From: Chryseobacterium glaciei
Lineage (GTDB): Bacteria; Bacteroidota; Bacteroidia; Flavobacteriales; Weeksellaceae
Assembly (NCBI RefSeq): GCF_001648155.1
Contig: NZ_CP015199.1
Span: forward strand, 806,001-870,000
Direction: 5' to 3'
Length of the DNA stretch: 64,000 nt
Shown piece after piece: positions 50,716 to 59,070 of this stretch (positions are counted from its first letter, which is position 1; the number at the start of each line of letters is the position of its first letter). Under the pieces are notes generated by a model. It made no database searches. It was not told where the DNA came from and saw only the letters and a program-made list of their open reading frames with translations. Position numbers and translations under genes: made by a program.

Positions 50716-51105
50716 ATGGACATCGTTGCAAAAATTTTGATCGCCCTAGTCGCAATAGAACACATCTACATTCTTTGGATGGAAATGTTTGCGTGGGAAA
50801 CAAAAGGAAAGGAAGTTTTCAAAGCTGCTTTACCTGCAGAAATGTTCAAGCCCACAAAAGGTTTAGCCGCTAATCAGGGACTTTACAATGGTTTTCTGGC
50901 TGCAGGATTAATTTGGTCTTTATTAATTGAAGATCCGAAATGGCAAACCAATGTTTCTCTGTTTTTCCTAAGTTGTGTCGCTATTGCCGGAATTTATGGC
51001 GCTATTTCTGCAACTAAAAGAATATTTTTCGTTCAGGCATTGCCCGCTATTTTGGGAATTATTGCTGTTGTTTTGAGTAATTTCTTTCATCTTATGCAGA
51101 GATAA
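50716..51105 (+). CDS. DUF1304 family membrane protein
   Basis: A 129-residue protein with four hydrophobic helices and the family motif IAHIEHIYILWMEMF-like (VAIEHIYILWMEMFAWET), ANQGLYNGFLAAGL and AGIYGAISATKR. Function of the family is unknown. It is divergent from the Crp-type gene with a 66-bp shared promoter region. Confidence 0.88.
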   Translation: MDIVAKILIALVAIEHIYILWMEMFAWETKGKEVFKAALPAEMFKPTKGLAANQGLYNGFLAAGLIWSLLIEDPKWQTNVSLFFLSCVAIAGIYGAISATKRIFFVQALPAILGIIAVVLSNFFHLMQR

Positions 51106-51634
51106 TTTTTTGTTTTAAAAACTTAAATTCTTCATATAAATCATTTTTTTAGCTAAATTTTTACAGCTAAATTTCCATGAATTTTTCATTCCATCATCAG
51201 GCTTAAAACCAGCTTTTTAGGCCTTAAAAAATCCATTTAATATATAATTCGTAAATTTGCACTGTCATAAGAAATTGATACACAGCTTTTTTATGCTGGC
51301 CTGCATTTTGATGAAATGTAGAAATCTAAGTTGTTCAGTACACATATCTGTAATTACATCATCAGTAATTTATTTGTAGAATCTCATTAAAAGATTAACT
51401 TCTTTTTTACTTGATTCACTCTTTTTCTAGAGTATAATCTATTTGAAATATTTAAAATATAAACATAAGGCTACAGGTTTTTATGCTCATATTTTATTGT
51501 AAAAAGTTTTTATCATTAAAAGCTATTACAGACTATTTTGTACTATCGTTATTAGCAGAACAACCAAGATTAAACGTATAATCATTAATTGATGTACAGT
51601 TTCTTATATCATTTATAAATCAAATATTCTGAAT
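51106..51634. other. Long intergenic region upstream of proV
   Basis: 529 bp without a gene I can support. It holds a -7 box at 51252-51259, followed by an AT-rich ~370-nt stretch that would be an unusually long proV leader. Short stems are possible (CATTTTGATGAAATG at 51308-51322), but no known riboswitch was recognised. Confidence 0.6.
51252..51259 (+). promoter_or_regulatory. -7 box far upstream of proV
   Basis: TAAATTTG, followed by CA, matches the consensus exactly. It is not certain that it serves proV, because the ATG is about 375 bp downstream. Confidence 0.4.
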
Positions 51635-52885
51635 ATGGAAAAAATTGAAAACGGTAGAAAAGTAAAACTTAAAGTTGAAGATCTGACTATTATTTTTGGC
51701 AAAAACAAAGAAAAAGCACAGGAACTTTTAGACAAAGGTTTTTCCAAAAAGGAAATTCTTGAAAAAACGGGTTGTACTGTTGGAATCAACAAAGCTAGTT
51801 TTGAGATCTACGAAGGTGAATTTTTTGTCATCATGGGACTATCAGGAAGTGGAAAATCTACTTTGCTGCGTTGCCTAAACCGACTGAATGAGCCTACTTC
51901 AGGAAAAGTATATATCAATGATGATAATATTACCGATAAAAATAATAAAGAGCTTCTGGAAGTAAGAAGAACCGAAATGAGTATGGTATTCCAAAAATTT
52001 GGACTGCTACCCCATCATAATATTCTAGACAATGCAGGCTTCGGATTAGAAATCAGAGGTGAAAGTAAGGCTTCTCGTGATAAAAAAGCTCAAAAAGCAT
52101 TAGACATCGTAGGTTTAAATGGTTTTGAAAACCAGTTTCCATCTCAACTTTCAGGAGGTATGCAACAGCGAGTAGGATTAGCAAGAGCATTAGCTAACGA
52201 TCCTGAAGTTCTATTGATGGATGAAGCTTTCTCCGCCCTTGACCCTTTGATCAAATCTGAAATGCAGGATCAGATGCTTGAATTGCAGGATACATTACAA
52301 AAAACCATTGTCTTCATTACCCATGACTTAGACGAAGCCATTAAAATTGGAGACCGTATCGTCATTATGAAAGACGGTGTGATAGAGCAAATCGGAACAG
52401 CTGAGGATATTTTAACCAATCCTGCCAGCGACTATGTAAAAGCTTTTGTGGAAAAAGTTGACCGTAAAACAATCATCACCGCCAAATCTTTGATGTTCGA
52501 CAAAGCTACCGTCGTACGTTTCAGAAAAGACGGTCCTGAAGGTGCCTTAAGAAAAATGAGAACAACCGGTTTGGAAACCTTACCAGTCGTGGATTTTCAA
52601 AATAAATTCTTAGGATTTGTAACGCTTAATGATGTTGTAAGAATCGCAAAGAAGAAAGAACCTACGGTAGAATCAATTATCAACAGCAATGTTCCGTCGG
52701 TTTATGCGGAAGCAACTGTTGAAGAAATGTTGCCGCTAATTTCCGGAAGTAAATCGGCCATCGCTGTGGTAGACGAAAACAATAAATTTTTAGGTCTTGT
52801 TACCCAATTATCTCTCATCATAGAAGCTACAAAATTTAACGAAGAAGAAATCATAGAATTAAAAGAAATCGCAAACAATCAATAA
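51635..52885 (+). CDS. proV: Glycine betaine/proline ABC transporter, ATP-binding subunit
   Basis: A 416-residue protein. Walker A GLSGSGKST (~70), LRCLNRLNEPTSGKV, signature LSGGMQQRVGLARAL (~172), Walker B VLLMDEAFSALDP and the switch ITHDLDEA. The C-terminal ~135 residues form a CBS domain pair (KSLMFDKATVVRFRKDGPEG onward), the osmosensing module of OpuA/ProV. The N-terminal helix (IFGKNKEKAQELLDKGFSKK) is typical for ProV. It is 1 bp from proW. Confidence 0.95.
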   Translation: MEKIENGRKVKLKVEDLTIIFGKNKEKAQELLDKGFSKKEILEKTGCTVGINKASFEIYEGEFFVIMGLSGSGKSTLLRCLNRLNEPTSGKVYINDDNITDKNNKELLEVRRTEMSMVFQKFGLLPHHNILDNAGFGLEIRGESKASRDKKAQKALDIVGLNGFENQFPSQLSGGMQQRVGLARALANDPEVLLMDEAFSALDPLIKSEMQDQMLELQDTLQKTIVFITHDLDEAIKIGDRIVIMKDGVIEQIGTAEDILTNPASDYVKAFVEKVDRKTIITAKSLMFDKATVVRFRKDGPEGALRKMRTTGLETLPVVDFQNKFLGFVTLNDVVRIAKKKEPTVESIINSNVPSVYAEATVEEMLPLISGSKSAIAVVDENNKFLGLVTQLSLIIEATKFNEEEIIELKEIANNQ

Positions 52886-52886
52886 A

Positions 52887-53714
52887 ATGAATAAAACTAT
52901 AGATATTGGTCAATATGTAGAAACTGCAATCAATTGGCTCACAGAAAATGGGAAACCTGTATTCGATGTCATAAAACATGTAGGAAACTCCTCAATCATG
53001 GGAATTGAATGGGCTTTGGTAAACACTCCATTTTATGTTATCATTCTCCTTTTTACATTATTGGCATGGTGGAAAGCCGGAAAAGGCATCGCTATTATGA
53101 CCGTAACCGGACTTACTTTAATATTTTTAATGGGATTATGGAGAGAAACCATGGAAACCCTGGCCCTTATTTTTGTCGCAACCATTACCGCGTTGGTCAT
53201 CTCTGTTCCTTTGGGAATTTGGGCGGCTAAAAGTAAATTGGCTGCAAAAATCATCCGCCCGATGCTGGATTTAATGCAAACAATGCCTGCATTCGTTTAT
53301 CTAATTCCTGCTGTATTATTTTTCAGTATCGGTAAAGTTCCGGGAGCCTTTGCAACTATTATTTTTGCAATGCCGCCAGCCGTACGATTAACGACCTTGG
53401 GAATTGAAGCAGTTCCGAAAGATATTGTAGAAGCAGCACGAGCTTTTGGAGCTACCAACCGCCAGATTCTATTTAAAGTAGAACTTCCTTTAGCCATGCA
53501 AACTATTTTGGCAGGGATTAACCAAACGATACTTTTATCATTATCCATGGTCGTTATTGCCGGAATGATTGCCGCAGGTGGTTTAGGTGAAAAAGTGTTG
53601 GAAGGAATTAATAATCTGGATATAGGATTAGGATTTGAAAGTGGATTATCCGTGGTGATTTTAGCCATTATTCTAGACCGAATTACTCAAGGATTTGTAA
53701 AGAAAAAACAATAA
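52887..53714 (+). CDS. proW: Glycine betaine ABC transporter, permease subunit
   Basis: A 275-residue permease with six to seven hydrophobic helices and the EAA-type loop EAARAFGATNRQILFKVELP. Motifs PLGIWAAKSKLAAKIIRPML, DLMQTMPAFVYLIPAVLFF and LSLSMVVIAGMIAAGGLGEK are those of ProW/OpuAB. It is 1 bp before proX. Confidence 0.95.
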   Translation: MNKTIDIGQYVETAINWLTENGKPVFDVIKHVGNSSIMGIEWALVNTPFYVIILLFTLLAWWKAGKGIAIMTVTGLTLIFLMGLWRETMETLALIFVATITALVISVPLGIWAAKSKLAAKIIRPMLDLMQTMPAFVYLIPAVLFFSIGKVPGAFATIIFAMPPAVRLTTLGIEAVPKDIVEAARAFGATNRQILFKVELPLAMQTILAGINQTILLSLSMVVIAGMIAAGGLGEKVLEGINNLDIGLGFESGLSVVILAIILDRITQGFVKKKQ

Positions 53715-53715
53715 G

Positions 53716-54570
53716 ATGAAGGAATTAAAATACTTATTTTTTCCAATTTTAATAGCCATATTTGGTGTATTAAATTCATGTGAAAATATAAAAAACTCTA
53801 AATATATAACCATCGGAATGGTAGACGGCTGGGCAGAAGACGTCGCTATGACACACGTTGCCAAAGCCGTTCTGGATGAGCAAGGATATCACGTAATTAT
53901 TCAGAAAGCTTCAACAGATATGATTTTGGCTTCGATGAATAATGAAGATACAGACCTTTTCATGGGAGTTTGGTTGCCTTACACGCATGCTAAAAAAGTT
54001 GCTAAATTTCCGGGATTAATTAACCTCGGAACCAATTATGACAACGGCCGTATAGGATTGGTGGTTCCTGAATATGTCCCGATTAATTCGATAGAAGAAT
54101 TAAATCAGCATCAGGATCAATTCAATCACAGAATCATTGGAATTGAAAAAGGTGCCGGATTAACATCTGGAACGGATAAAGCCATTATTGATTATCAACT
54201 GGATTATAAACAAATCAATTCCTCCACCATTGCCATGATTACGGAACTACAAAATGCGATCAAACGTAAAGAATGGATTGTTGTAGCGGGATGGCAACCC
54301 CACTGGATGTTTGGAAAAATGAAGCTTAAGTTTCTGGAAGATCCAAAAAAGACATTTGGAGAAGCAGAACAGATTAAAACCTACAGCAGAAAAAGCTTTG
54401 TCAAAGATCACCCAGAATTGGCAAAATTCTTTTCTAAAGTACATTTTGATGATGAAAATATGGCTGATCTTTTAACTAAAATGGAAGACAGTAAAGACAA
54501 AGAAGCCACGGCTAAGAAATGGGTGGAAGATCATTCTGAGCTTGTGAAATTATGGTTGGATAAAAATTAA
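53716..54570 (+). CDS. proX: Glycine betaine-binding lipoprotein
   Basis: A 284-residue protein with a lipoprotein signal (FPILIAIFGVLNSC). The OpuAC fold shows IGMVDGWAEDVAMTHVAKAV, STDMILASMNNEDTDLFMGV, WLPYTHAKKV, GIEKGAGLTSGTDKA, and VVAGWQPHWMFGKMKLKFLE; the Trp residues form the betaine-binding cage. It supplies the periplasmic receptor of the proVW importer. Confidence 0.94.
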   Translation: MKELKYLFFPILIAIFGVLNSCENIKNSKYITIGMVDGWAEDVAMTHVAKAVLDEQGYHVIIQKASTDMILASMNNEDTDLFMGVWLPYTHAKKVAKFPGLINLGTNYDNGRIGLVVPEYVPINSIEELNQHQDQFNHRIIGIEKGAGLTSGTDKAIIDYQLDYKQINSSTIAMITELQNAIKRKEWIVVAGWQPHWMFGKMKLKFLEDPKKTFGEAEQIKTYSRKSFVKDHPELAKFFSKVHFDDENMADLLTKMEDSKDKEATAKKWVEDHSELVKLWLDKN

Positions 54571-54658
54571 TGTTAATAATTCTCTAGCTGATTTTTTTGA
54601 ATTTTTAAGAATTCACTTTATGCATAAATCATCCGCTAAATCAAATAAGAAATATAAG

Positions 54659-54829
54659 TTGGTAAACGCTAAGGCACAAAGAATGAAATGATATACTGTT
54701 TTAAGGCGCAAGAAAATCAAAGATTTTCATCAAACGTTATAATATGCATCCCTAAATTTTATCGCAGATAAAATCCTTGCGCCTTAAAACAGATAGTTGT
54801 TAAAAGCTTTGCGCCTTTGCATTAACCAA
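54659..54829. repeat. Nested inverted-repeat element with GCAAAG words
   Basis: Outer arms 54659-54681 (TTGGTAAACGCTAAGGCACA plus AAG) and 54807-54829 pair imperfectly. Inner arms GTTTTAAGGCGCAAG (54698-54712) and CTTGCGCCTTAAAAC (54776-54790) pair perfectly. Between them a short palindrome AAAATCAAAGATTTT is seen. It fills the gap between convergent proX and the thioredoxin-like gene. Confidence 0.65.
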
Positions 54830-54843
54830 CAAAATAAGCAGAA

Positions 54844-55311
54844 CTACAAAGCAAAAATTTCCAACAATTTCTGCTTCATTATTTCAGGTTTAAATTCTCC
54901 TTCATGATAATACACCAAGTTTTGTTTTGAATCTAAAATAATCCACAACGGATAAACAGGCTGTTTTTTATTTTTAGATAAAGCCAACGCCAATTCATGA
55001 ATTCCTGAATTTCCGTTCGGCAAATAATTGAATTCTTTTCCCTGAAAATTGATATTATCTTTCGTTTTTTCCGCTTCGAAATTGATGAAATAAAAATTGT
55101 CATTGATCATTTTAACCAAATCCTTGCTTTTATTTAATTGAAAAGATTCAATCTTACACACTGCACACCAATCTGTATAAAGATGAATAATGGTAGGTTT
55201 TGGCGTTTCTTTCTGTAGAATTTCCAAGTCAGAAAAAGTGCCTGTCTTTATCTGCGAGAGACAAAGACAAGGCACAAACATTAAAAATAAAAATATTTTG
55301 AAATTCTTCAT
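54844..55311 (-). CDS. Secreted thioredoxin-like protein
   Basis: A 155-residue protein with a signal peptide (MKNFKIFLFLMFVPCLCLSQ) and the active site YTDWCAVCKIE (C49, C52). YPLWIILDSKQNLVYYHEGE gives the usual cis-Pro region. It works in the periplasm as a disulfide reductase. It lies about 200 bp downstream of a TonB-dependent receptor with a CxxC in its plug. The ATG at 55311 was chosen for the signal peptide. Confidence 0.88.
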   Translation of the reverse strand: MKNFKIFLFLMFVPCLCLSQIKTGTFSDLEILQKETPKPTIIHLYTDWCAVCKIESFQLNKSKDLVKMINDNFYFINFEAEKTKDNINFQGKEFNYLPNGNSGIHELALALSKNKKQPVYPLWIILDSKQNLVYYHEGEFKPEIMKQKLLEIFAL

Positions 55312-55336
55312 TATTTTGTTTTTAAATCTTTTTTTT

Positions 55337-55487
55337 AAACGCAAAGTTTTAATTTTCTCTATTTAGTAAAAGTGAGCAAAGATGAATCAACAAGTTGATT
55401 TGATGAAGCTATTACTCTAGCTTCGCGAGGCAAATTTATTTGCCTTTGCTTTCTAAAGAAAAATATTCTAATTATAAATCTTTGCGT
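55337..55487. repeat. GCAAAG-type inverted-repeat element
   Basis: AAACGCAAAG (55337-55346) faces CTTTGCGT (55480-55487). Inside are GAGCAAAGATGAATC, GCTATTACTCTAGC and GAGGCAAATTTATTTGCCTT palindromes. It lies between the receptor and the thioredoxin-like gene. Confidence 0.45.
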
Positions 55488-55518
55488 CAAAAAATCTTTT
55501 TATAATGTTAGCCAATCT

Positions 55519-57588
55519 TTATTTCAAAGTATATTTTACACCCAGAAACCCTCTAATTCTCTGCATCGGAGCATATCCGTAAGTGGTATCAAAAGTATAA
55601 TGATTAGGATTGTTGATCGGATCATCAACATGCTTATCAAAAGGGTCAAACGGTCTCATCAACGGATCTTTCGGAGTAAAATTGAAGAGGTTTTTCACTC
55701 CGCAATACACTTCAAACCCAGATTTAAAACTTTTGGAAACCTGAATATTCGCCAACGTATAAAACGGAGAATATTCCGGTCGGTAATCATTCGGTAAAAC
55801 AGGCAATCGCATCGGGCCATAAAACTGTCCAGTGAAATCAATCACTAAATTGTTTGAAAATTTATAGGTCAAACTATACGTTCCGCTCCATTTTGGAGCA
55901 TGAAGCTGTTGAACTTTTTCTTCTTCTCCATCAAATTTTTGATAAACATCAAGGTAGGTCACTCCCAAATTAACACTCAAAGGAAAACTGAAACTGAAAT
56001 CAACATTCACAGAAGCACCTCTTGAAATGCCGTATCCGTGAAGATTATCGTAAATGATTTTCTGAGGATCTGTATCAAAATCACCGACAATTTTATTGCT
56101 GAAATAGGTGTAAAATGCAGAAGCATCCAAATTAATTAACTTGCCTCCAACAGGAATTTTCCAGACATAATTTAAATTTCCATTGATTGATCTTTCTGGT
56201 TTTAAATTAGCTTTAATTACCACTTCACGGGATCCAGTCAAAGCTGCATGGTCTTCTGTAAATAAATTTACCACTCGGAAACCTGTCCCAAAATTAAATC
56301 GCAACGTATGATAAGGATTCGGAGAAAATTTCCACGCAAACCTCGGTGAATGCACAGAATGATGGATTCTATCGTAATCATATCGATAACCCAACAACAA
56401 CGTATTTTTATCATTAATCTCCCACTGATCCTGAATAAAAGCTCCCAAAATCGGCGATTTCATCGGCTCATTCGTCACTCCGTCTCCGGATAAAGTTCCG
56501 GGTGTATTGTCATCATAAAAAGTTCTTTTGTAAGTAACCCCAGCAATCAAATCATGACTTCCCAATTTCTTATCCCAATACGTCTGAACAAAGGCTACTT
56601 TTTGTGTGGCATCAAACGGATTACTTCCATAAAAAGAATTTTGGTCATGAAAATTATATGAAAACTGAGTAATAATATTTTCTTTCATCGGCCATTGATA
56701 CATCCCGAAAGCCTCTACTCTATTCGTATAAATACTTTCACCATACACTTCATTGCTTCCTCGGTAAGATTTATTCCACTGCATTTCTCCACCAAAACGG
56801 TCTTCATACAAATATCTCAGTGCAAAACTCGCCATCCTGTTTTCCTTTCTTTGGAAATTCCATTTATTGAAAACTGAAATTCTATTTTGTAAAGCCGAAT
56901 CTGTGAAATTATCTTTATTTTGATCTATTTTTTCATTAAAACTGAAATAATTTAAACTTAATAATGAAGCGACATTTTTTCCAAAATTAAATTTTGTTGA
57001 AAGATCCAGATTATTTTCTCCCCAACTTGTTGTCATAAGATCGACACTCAATTTTGGAGCGGTCAAAGCATTTTTTGTGATAATATTAATGACTCCGCCC
57101 ATCGCTTCAGATCCATAAAGAGAAGATGCAGGGCCTTTTACAACCTCAACTCTTTCAATCAAACTATTCGGAATTCCGCTTAAACCATACACGGTAGAAA
57201 GCGAACTTACAATTGGCATTCCATCAATCAAGATCATCGTATAAGGCCCTTCCAAACCATTGATGTGAATATCTCCCGTATTACAAACCGAACAATTTAA
57301 TTGAGGTTTTACGCCGTTTACCATTGCAATAGCCTCGAAAATATTTGGAGTCGGATTTTTCTGAAAAAACTTCTGACTGTAAATTTCCACTGCCACCGGA
57401 CTTTTAGATCTGCTGATCGGTTTTATGGTTCCGGTAATCACAACATCATCGATCAGTTTTGTCCTTTCTTCCCGTTGTGAAATTTTTACAGAATCAACCT
57501 TTTTTGATTGATTTATATTCAAACTATCCGTTTCCTGTGAAAAACAATAGCCTGAAAAAAAGATGGCAGAAAATAATATTCGCTTCAT
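55519..57588 (-). CDS. TonB-dependent outer-membrane receptor with CxxC in the plug
   Basis: A 689-residue protein (signal 1-18, MKRILFSAIFFSGYCFSQ). The plug domain (about 45-160) contains VVITGTIKPISRSKSPVAVE, ILIDGMPIVSSLSTVYGLSG and ERVEVVKGPASSLYGSEAMG with GVINIITK. A CSVC motif (C99, C102) lies in the plug. The barrel runs to a C-terminal Lys-rich strand (RGFLGVKYTLK). The ligand is unknown; metal chelates are the usual guess. A thioredoxin-like gene follows. Confidence 0.93.
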   Translation of the reverse strand: MKRILFSAIFFSGYCFSQETDSLNINQSKKVDSVKISQREERTKLIDDVVITGTIKPISRSKSPVAVEIYSQKFFQKNPTPNIFEAIAMVNGVKPQLNCSVCNTGDIHINGLEGPYTMILIDGMPIVSSLSTVYGLSGIPNSLIERVEVVKGPASSLYGSEAMGGVINIITKNALTAPKLSVDLMTTSWGENNLDLSTKFNFGKNVASLLSLNYFSFNEKIDQNKDNFTDSALQNRISVFNKWNFQRKENRMASFALRYLYEDRFGGEMQWNKSYRGSNEVYGESIYTNRVEAFGMYQWPMKENIITQFSYNFHDQNSFYGSNPFDATQKVAFVQTYWDKKLGSHDLIAGVTYKRTFYDDNTPGTLSGDGVTNEPMKSPILGAFIQDQWEINDKNTLLLGYRYDYDRIHHSVHSPRFAWKFSPNPYHTLRFNFGTGFRVVNLFTEDHAALTGSREVVIKANLKPERSINGNLNYVWKIPVGGKLINLDASAFYTYFSNKIVGDFDTDPQKIIYDNLHGYGISRGASVNVDFSFSFPLSVNLGVTYLDVYQKFDGEEEKVQQLHAPKWSGTYSLTYKFSNNLVIDFTGQFYGPMRLPVLPNDYRPEYSPFYTLANIQVSKSFKSGFEVYCGVKNLFNFTPKDPLMRPFDPFDKHVDDPINNPNHYTFDTTYGYAPMQRIRGFLGVKYTLK

Positions 57589-57680
57589 GAAATTAAAATT
57601 GTTAGACAAAACTAACATTTATTTTTAGAACAGCAAAACTCTATGAAAAATATTCTTAAAAACAATTCATGAAAAATTAT

Positions 57681-57688
57681 TAAATTTG
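57681..57688 (+). promoter_or_regulatory. -7 box of hmgA
   Basis: TAAATTTG lies 22 bp before the hmgA ATG and matches TAnnTTTG. Confidence 0.5.
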
Positions 57689-57710
57689 AGAAACTACATA
57701 TAAAAGTAAA

Positions 57711-58865
57711 ATGCGATATAACCAGTCGGGAAAAATCCCACCAAAAAGACATACTATTTTTAAGTCTCCGGAAGATAAATTTTACTACGAACAGCTTTTC
57801 GGAACGGAAGGTTTTCATGGAATCTCCTCATTGCTATACCATATTCACCGTCCGACTCAGATAAAATCTATTGGGGAACCAAAAGATGTAACTCCGAAAA
57901 TCGCCGTTGATAAAAACGTAACGCCAAGAATGTTTAAGGGAATGAATGTAACTCCTGAAGACGACTTTTTGGACAGCCGCAAGATACTTTTGGTGAACAA
58001 TGACCTTAAAATGGGATTGGCAAAACCAAGAAAATCGATGGATTATTTCTACAAAAATGCAGAATGTGACGAACTTTTATATGCTCATAACGGAAGCGGA
58101 GTTTTGAAAACTTTTGTAGGAAATCTGGATTTTTCTGTTGGTGATTATCTGATTATTCCGAGAGGAACAATTTATCAGGTTGAATTAAACTCTGACGACA
58201 CCGTTTTCTTCGTAGTGGAAAGTCACTCTCCTATTTACACTCCAAAAAGATACAGAAACGAGTTCGGGCAGCTTTTGGAGCATTCTCCATTCTGCGAAAG
58301 AGACATCATCGCACCGACTTTTGTTGAACCTAAAGACGAAAAAGGAGAATTTTTAATTAAAGTAAAAAAAGAAAATCAAATCACCGATTTCATCTACGCA
58401 ACGCACCCATTTGATGTTGTAGGCTGGGATGGTTACTTTTATCCTTATAAATTTAATATTAAAAACTTCGAACCGATTACAGGAAGAATTCACCAACCGC
58501 CACCAGTTCACCAGACTTTTGAGGCACATAATTTTGTGGTTTGTTCGTTCTGTGCAAGAATGTATGATTATCATCCGATGGCAATTCCTGCACCTTACAA
58601 TCACTCAAATATTGATTCTGATGAGGTTTTATTCTACACAGAAGGAGATTTCATGAGTCGTAATCATATCGATTTAATGGATTTCACGCTTCATCCGGGA
58701 GGAATCGTTCACGGTCCTCACCCAGGTGCTATGGAAAGAAGTATCGGAAAAAAATTCACAGAAGAATATGCGGTGATGGTCGACCCTTTCCGTCCTTTGA
58801 AAATTACTGAAGAAGCAATGAAAGTGGAAGATCCTTCATATAAAACTTCTTGGTTGGAAGAATAA
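57711..58865 (+). CDS. hmgA: Homogentisate 1,2-dioxygenase
   Basis: A 384-residue protein with the cupin/HGO pattern: ECDELLYAHNGSGVL, YLIIPRGTIYQV, HQPPPVHQTFEAHNFVVCSF, PYNHSNIDSDEVLFYTEGDF and HPGGIVHGPHPGA. The Fe(II) ligands of the family are the His and Glu of these last motifs. It opens the homogentisate ring to maleylacetoacetate. It is shorter than the ~440-residue proteobacterial and human enzymes but typical for Bacteroidota. hppD and fahA lie downstream in the same direction. Confidence 0.93.
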   Translation: MRYNQSGKIPPKRHTIFKSPEDKFYYEQLFGTEGFHGISSLLYHIHRPTQIKSIGEPKDVTPKIAVDKNVTPRMFKGMNVTPEDDFLDSRKILLVNNDLKMGLAKPRKSMDYFYKNAECDELLYAHNGSGVLKTFVGNLDFSVGDYLIIPRGTIYQVELNSDDTVFFVVESHSPIYTPKRYRNEFGQLLEHSPFCERDIIAPTFVEPKDEKGEFLIKVKKENQITDFIYATHPFDVVGWDGYFYPYKFNIKNFEPITGRIHQPPPVHQTFEAHNFVVCSFCARMYDYHPMAIPAPYNHSNIDSDEVLFYTEGDFMSRNHIDLMDFTLHPGGIVHGPHPGAMERSIGKKFTEEYAVMVDPFRPLKITEEAMKVEDPSYKTSWLEE

Positions 58866-58892
58866 TTTGATACGAAAAATATTCAATATACT

Positions 58893-58925
58893 AAACCTAA
58901 CAGGTTTTTGAAACCTGTTAGGTTT
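58893..58925. repeat. AACCTAACAGG hairpin
   Basis: AAACCTAACAGGTTT and AAACCTGTTAGGTTT form a near-perfect 15-bp stem with a 3-nt loop. This kind of hairpin is frequent after genes in Flavobacteriia from memory. Confidence 0.6.
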
Positions 58926-58935
58926 GAAAATATAA

Positions 58936-58972
58936 AATAAGGACTAAATACACATTTAGTCCTTATTTTTTT
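58936..58972 (+). terminator. Terminator after hmgA
   Basis: AATAAGGACTAAAT pairs with ATTTAGTCCTTATT around ACAC. A T-run follows. Confidence 0.85.
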
Positions 58973-59070
58973 CTAGAATATGACAAATGTTTGAAAAAAA
59001 TACAACCATTTTTAAAGCAAATAAATACAATATTAATTATCTTTAAGAGATAAAAATTAAAAACTCTAAT

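Noticed and set aside
51106..51634. A known riboswitch upstream of proV
   Set aside because: No conserved riboswitch core could be matched by eye; only weak AT-rich stems are present.
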